Source: an uncultured Eubacteriales bacterium (lineage in GTDB: Bacteria; Bacillota; Clostridia; Oscillospirales; Acutalibacteraceae). From it: a DNA stretch of 8,787 nucleotides. A model generated the notes under the pieces. It searched no databases. It had not been told where the DNA came from and was given only the letters and a program-made list of their open reading frames with translations. The translations under genes were made by a program, and so were the position numbers. Positions 6,475-8,787 of the stretch are shown here, piece after piece. The stretch spans positions 1 to 8,787 of the forward strand of contig CAKUYF010000030.1 in the NCBI GenBank assembly GCA_934702115.1. The letters run 5' to 3'. The first letter of the stretch is position 1. Every line of letters starts with the position of its first letter.

Positions 6475-6487
6475 GAGGGGTTTTTAT

Positions 6488-7021
6488 ATGAAAAGCACAG
6501 AACAGAAAGCAAAATTTATTGAGTTAAGGGCAAAAGGGTTAAGCTATAGCAAGATAGCTAAGCAACTACGTATAAGCAAGAGTACTTGTACAAGCTGGGA
6601 ACGGGAACTTAAAGTCCAGATAAAAGAGGCAAAAGAGGACAGGTTAAATGAGCTTTACGAGATTTACGCAATGAGCAGAGAAAGCCGTATAAAAAGAATG
6701 GGGGAAACTTTAGCAAACATAGACAAGGCAATAGAGAGCAAAGACTTAAAAGAGCTTCCAGCAGACGTACTTTTAAAGCTTAAACTCAGTTATGAGGAGA
6801 AATTAAAAGCGGAATACTCGGAGCCACACAGCGGAAATCTTACAGATTTTACGTTTGATGGGCTTATAGAAGCAATAGCGGATATATACAGAGGGCAACA
6901 AAATGGAGATATAGAGCCAGCACAGGCAAAAGCCCAGCTTGCAACTATAGAAAACATTGTAAGTATAAAAAAGCTTAAAGATACTTCCTCTCCATTCTTT
7001 GATTTAGCTAAATGTTTATAA
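6488..7021 (+). CDS. Unrecognised HTH/coiled-coil protein between recombinase and parA
   Basis: I do not recognise a named family. The 177-aa protein starts at ATG 6488 with a GAGGGG-type ribosome binding site (about 6475-6480), 13 nt after the recombinase stop, so it is probably cotranscribed. Residues about 5-40 (FIELRAKGLSYSKIAKQLRI then SKSTCTSWEREL) form a clear helix-turn-helix of the transposase/resolvase (HTH_23-like) type. Residues about 40-110 are highly charged and predicted helical, probably a coiled coil. The rest is helical with a short hydrophobic end. Its place beside parA suggests a replicon-specific DNA-binding protein, such as a copy-control, initiation or accessory partition factor. 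A phage small-terminase-like role is possible but there is no large terminase here. Codon use matches the backbone genes. Confidence 0.75.
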   Translation: MKSTEQKAKFIELRAKGLSYSKIAKQLRISKSTCTSWERELKVQIKEAKEDRLNELYEIYAMSRESRIKRMGETLANIDKAIESKDLKELPADVLLKLKLSYEEKLKAEYSEPHSGNLTDFTFDGLIEAIADIYRGQQNGDIEPAQAKAQLATIENIVSIKKLKDTSSPFFDLAKCL

Positions 7022-7038
7022 ATTTAAACAAGTACATC

Positions 7039-7052
7039 TATACATATACACA
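7039..7052 (+). promoter_or_regulatory. TATACAT-ATACACA motif upstream of parA, related to the recombinase leader
   Basis: TATACATATACACA is followed by AAAGGAG (7056-7062), 8 nt before the parA start. The same half-elements with two extra T residues occur at 5499-5514 before the recombinase. Plasmid partition genes are commonly autoregulated by their small DNA-binding partner at such sites. This role is inferred from position and resemblance only. Confidence 0.35.
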
Positions 7053-7070
7053 TAGAAAGGAGACTAAACC

Positions 7071-7826
7071 ATGCAAGTAATAGCAGTTATAAACCAAAAG
7101 GGCGGAGTAGGCAAAAGTACAACTGCTTTAGCTATAGGAGCAGGTTTTATTTTTAAGGGTTATAAATCACTCTATATTGACCTTGATGCACAAGGGAATC
7201 TAAGCTATACCCTTAAAGCCTCTAACACAGGATATAATGTTATGGGGGTATTACAGAGACCAGAGACCATTAAAGGAGAAATTCAGAACACCGAGCAAGG
7301 GGACATTATAGCAAGCTCTCCAGCTCTCTCTGGGGCTGATACATTATTAACCGAAACAGGTAAAGAATACAGGCTAAAAGAAGCTATAGAACTTATTAAG
7401 GATTTATACGATTATGTAATCATAGATACCCCACCAGCTCTGGGAATACTTACTATAAATGCTCTTACAGCTTGTAACGGTATTATAATACCAGCCGGGG
7501 CAGACATTTACTCCTTACATGGAATAAGTCAGCTTAAAGGAACCATAGAAACGGTAAAAAAGTATTGCAACAACTCTTTAGAGATTTTAGGAATACTCTT
7601 AACCCGCTATAATTCCAGAGCAATTATAAGTAGAGAAGTAGCGGAAATGTTAGAAAAGACAGCAAAAAAGCTTAATACAAAGCTATATAATACCAAAATA
7701 AGAGAATGCACCGCTATAAAGGAAGCTCAAGCAATGAAGGAAAGTATTTTTGCATATGCACCGAAAAGCAATGCTACATCGGATTATAAAGCCCTTATAG
7801 ATGAAATTTTGAAACAGGAGTTGTAA
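7071..7826 (+). CDS. parA: ParA/Soj-type partition ATPase
   Basis: A 251-aa Walker-type ATPase that should move plasmid copies apart over the nucleoid, together with a centromere-binding partner. It carries the deviant Walker A box KGGVGKST (residues 10-17, with signature K10 and K15), Walker A' LYIDLDAQGN (34-43, D39) and Walker B YVIIDTPPALG (D119). There is no N-terminal HTH extension, so this is the short Soj/ParA Ib-like form. Such forms usually leave transcriptional control to the small partner. The start is fixed by AAAGGAG 8 nt upstream and by the motif beginning at residue 10. The next gene starts 4 nt after its stop, so the two form an operon. Plasmid, phage-plasmid and chromosomal ParA cannot be separated by sequence alone, but the context favours a plasmid-like element. 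Confidence 0.95.
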   Translation: MQVIAVINQKGGVGKSTTALAIGAGFIFKGYKSLYIDLDAQGNLSYTLKASNTGYNVMGVLQRPETIKGEIQNTEQGDIIASSPALSGADTLLTETGKEYRLKEAIELIKDLYDYVIIDTPPALGILTINALTACNGIIIPAGADIYSLHGISQLKGTIETVKKYCNNSLEILGILLTRYNSRAIISREVAEMLEKTAKKLNTKLYNTKIRECTAIKEAQAMKESIFAYAPKSNATSDYKALIDEILKQEL

Positions 7827-7830
7827 GACA

Positions 7831-8115
7831 ATGAGTAAAAAGACATTTAAAAGTAGTTTAGAAAAAATAGAAAATCCCGCTTTACAGTTTATAAGCAACG
7901 CTGCGAGTAAAAAACGAACAGAAAGAAAAGAACAAGATATATACGCTCCAACTCCAGAAGGATATAAATTAGTACCAGAAGCAAAGAGTAAACGCTTACA
8001 ACTTCTTATACAACCAAGCTTATATAATAGAGTAAAACAAAGAGCAGATGAAAACGGAACAAGCGTAAATGATACAATACATAATATTTTAAGTAGTGTA
8101 TTGAGAGGAGAGTAA
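7831..8115 (+). CDS. Ribbon-helix-helix protein, probable ParA partner/centromere-binding protein
   Basis: A 94-aa protein coupled to parA (4-nt gap, CAGGAG at 7816-7821). The basic N-terminal half looks unstructured and contains NPALQFIS and PTPEGYKLVPE, which may be the ParA-contacting segment. Residues about 52-92 form a ribbon-helix-helix: strand KRLQLLIQP, helix SLYNRVKQRADENG, then helix SVNDTIHNILSSVL. Size and layout match ParG/omega-like small partition proteins, which bind the centromere and repress their own operon. It could act at the TATACA-type motifs upstream of parA and the recombinase. The RHH assignment is strong. The partner role follows from position, and the exact site is unknown. 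Confidence 0.85.
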   Translation: MSKKTFKSSLEKIENPALQFISNAASKKRTERKEQDIYAPTPEGYKLVPEAKSKRLQLLIQPSLYNRVKQRADENGTSVNDTIHNILSSVLRGE

Positions 8116-8139
8116 CAGGAGAAAATCCCATAGAAACTA

Positions 8140-8502
8140 GAAACCCATGTAGACTATTTTGTAGCTATGGTTGGAGAAATAATAACCTCAGATGTTCTTA
8201 AAGCTGCTGTAGAAGGCTAAAACAGCCACAGGAAGATGGTATAGAAAAAACCTTTAAAAATACAATACACAGGTAATACCAGCAAAACATAAAGGCAAGC
8301 GAGAGCTGGATAACTAGTGGAATTACGTTTTTTAAAGGATGTGGACTGTACAATCAGAATGACGTGAGACAAGCCATTTTACACGCAGGTAGCAGAAAGA
8401 TTTAAAGCGGTGTACGGTGAAGATTTCGTGGAGGAAATACTGTTAGAGAAGGAGATGGAAAAAGTAGATAAACTCATACAGAGAAAAAATAATACAACGT
8501 AA
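8140..8502 (+). pseudogene. Decayed coding remnants between the partition operon and the HTH gene
   Basis: No intact gene fits the stretch from 8116 to 8523. Three short protein-like frames occur in order. One at 8140-8220 reads ETHVDYFVAMVGEIITSDVL and ends AAVEG-stop. One at 8213-8314 reads KTATGRWYRKNL, a stop at 8255-8257, then KYNTQVIPAKHKGKRELDN. One at 8368-8502 reads DKPFYTQVAERFKAVYGEDF and ends QRKNNTT with TAA. A TGA sits just before the third frame, three codons after an ATG (8359-8361). They look like one or two small genes broken by stops and indels. A ribosome binding site (AGGAG, 8117-8121) is followed by ATA rather than ATG. CCATAG (8128-8133) and CTATGG (8165-8170) form a weak inverted repeat. 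No family is recognised. A centromere or origin could also lie here. Confidence 0.35.
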
Positions 8503-8523
8503 AAGAGAAATTTTTAGACTTTT

Positions 8524-8736
8524 TTATTTATTTGTAGGAATCACTGCAAGTTCACAGCCAAGAGCGGACGCTACTTTTAACAGTGTGTCTAGCTGGGGAA
8601 TGGCTTTTTTACTCTCTAAACGAGCTATAACAGATTGCGTCAAGCTAGACGCTTTAGCGAGCTCTTTTTGCGTCATACCTTTACTGTGCCTTTGCTCAAT
8701 AAGGCTATTAATAACAAGATAACAGCTTTCAGGCAC
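8524..8736 (-). CDS. XRE-family HTH regulator, HigA-like antitoxin, start uncertain at the window edge
   Basis: A small DNA-binding protein on the - strand, convergent with the rest. Its core KGMTQKELAKASSLTQSVIA followed by RLESKKAIPQLDTLLKVASA is a complete XRE helix-turn-helix. It ends CELAVIPTNK, a sequence style common in HigA-type antitoxins of toxin-antitoxin pairs. GTG at 8734-8736 is preferred (70 aa) because a G-rich GGGGGG (8746-8751) stands about 9 nt upstream. GTG 8743-8745 (73 aa) is possible. The frame also stays open to the window end, so the true start could lie outside. HigB/RelE toxins usually precede HigA. Such a gene would be beyond 8787, so no partner is visible. A stand-alone repressor is the alternative. 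Confidence 0.75.
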   Translation of the reverse strand: MPESCYLVINSLIEQRHSKGMTQKELAKASSLTQSVIARLESKKAIPQLDTLLKVASALGCELAVIPTNK

Positions 8737-8787
8737 TGACAGCACCCCCCACAGGTTTAGAAAATTCGTATAAATGCTCTGGAGATA

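Noticed and set aside
8503..8523. Terminator between the decayed region and the - strand HTH gene
   Set aside because: Only A/T runs and a 5-bp AAAAG/CTTTT match are visible, which is too weak for a hairpin call.
1..8787. CRISPR array, tRNA or rRNA genes, or an insertion sequence
   Set aside because: No regularly spaced repeats, no cloverleaf-like or rRNA-like sequence, and no transposase or terminal inverted repeats were seen.

Overview
The window looks like part, or nearly all, of a small low-GC mobile replicon (plasmid or phage-plasmid) from a Firmicutes-type bacterium, possibly Clostridia or Negativicutes. The reasons are the A/T-rich codons, AGGAGG-type ribosome binding sites, a TTGATA-17-TATTAT promoter, and gene content limited to replication, recombination, partition and DNA modification. 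There are no housekeeping genes, rRNA or tRNA. The host assignment is inference from style, not from a search.

Layout on the + strand: a primase-helicase (187-2156), a compact restriction-modification-specificity system of the Type IIG/BcgI kind (2197-5384) ending in a hairpin terminator, a tyrosine recombinase (5531-6474) with its own promoter, an unrecognised HTH/coiled-coil protein (6488-7021), a ParA ATPase (7071-7826) and a ribbon-helix-helix partner (7831-8115). Next come about 400 bp of decayed coding sequence. On the - strand at the right edge is an XRE/HigA-like regulator (8524-8736) that may be incomplete.

The backbone genes favour ATA (Ile), AGA (Arg) and AGC (Ser). The restriction-modification block uses many more ATT, CGT and TCT codons. 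It appears to be a transferred cassette placed between the replication gene and the recombinase.

At least three genes are interrupted in ways that can be read exactly. The primase-helicase loses its last conserved motifs to a one-base shift near 1938. The recombinase is split by a perfect 5-bp tandem duplication (CCTAT CCTAT, 5727-5736). The specificity region has an in-frame TGA (4875-4877) exactly where Trp is expected between its two target-recognition domains. It also has no start codon before its first domain. It continues from the methylase gene through a -1 shift at G_GGA_AAA, followed by TAG, a 6-nt gap and an 11-bp hairpin. This could be programmed frameshifting that joins the modification/nuclease and specificity parts, or a lost A. 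This junction is the most interesting part of the window. The one-base shifts could also be sequencing errors. The 5-bp duplication is harder to explain that way.
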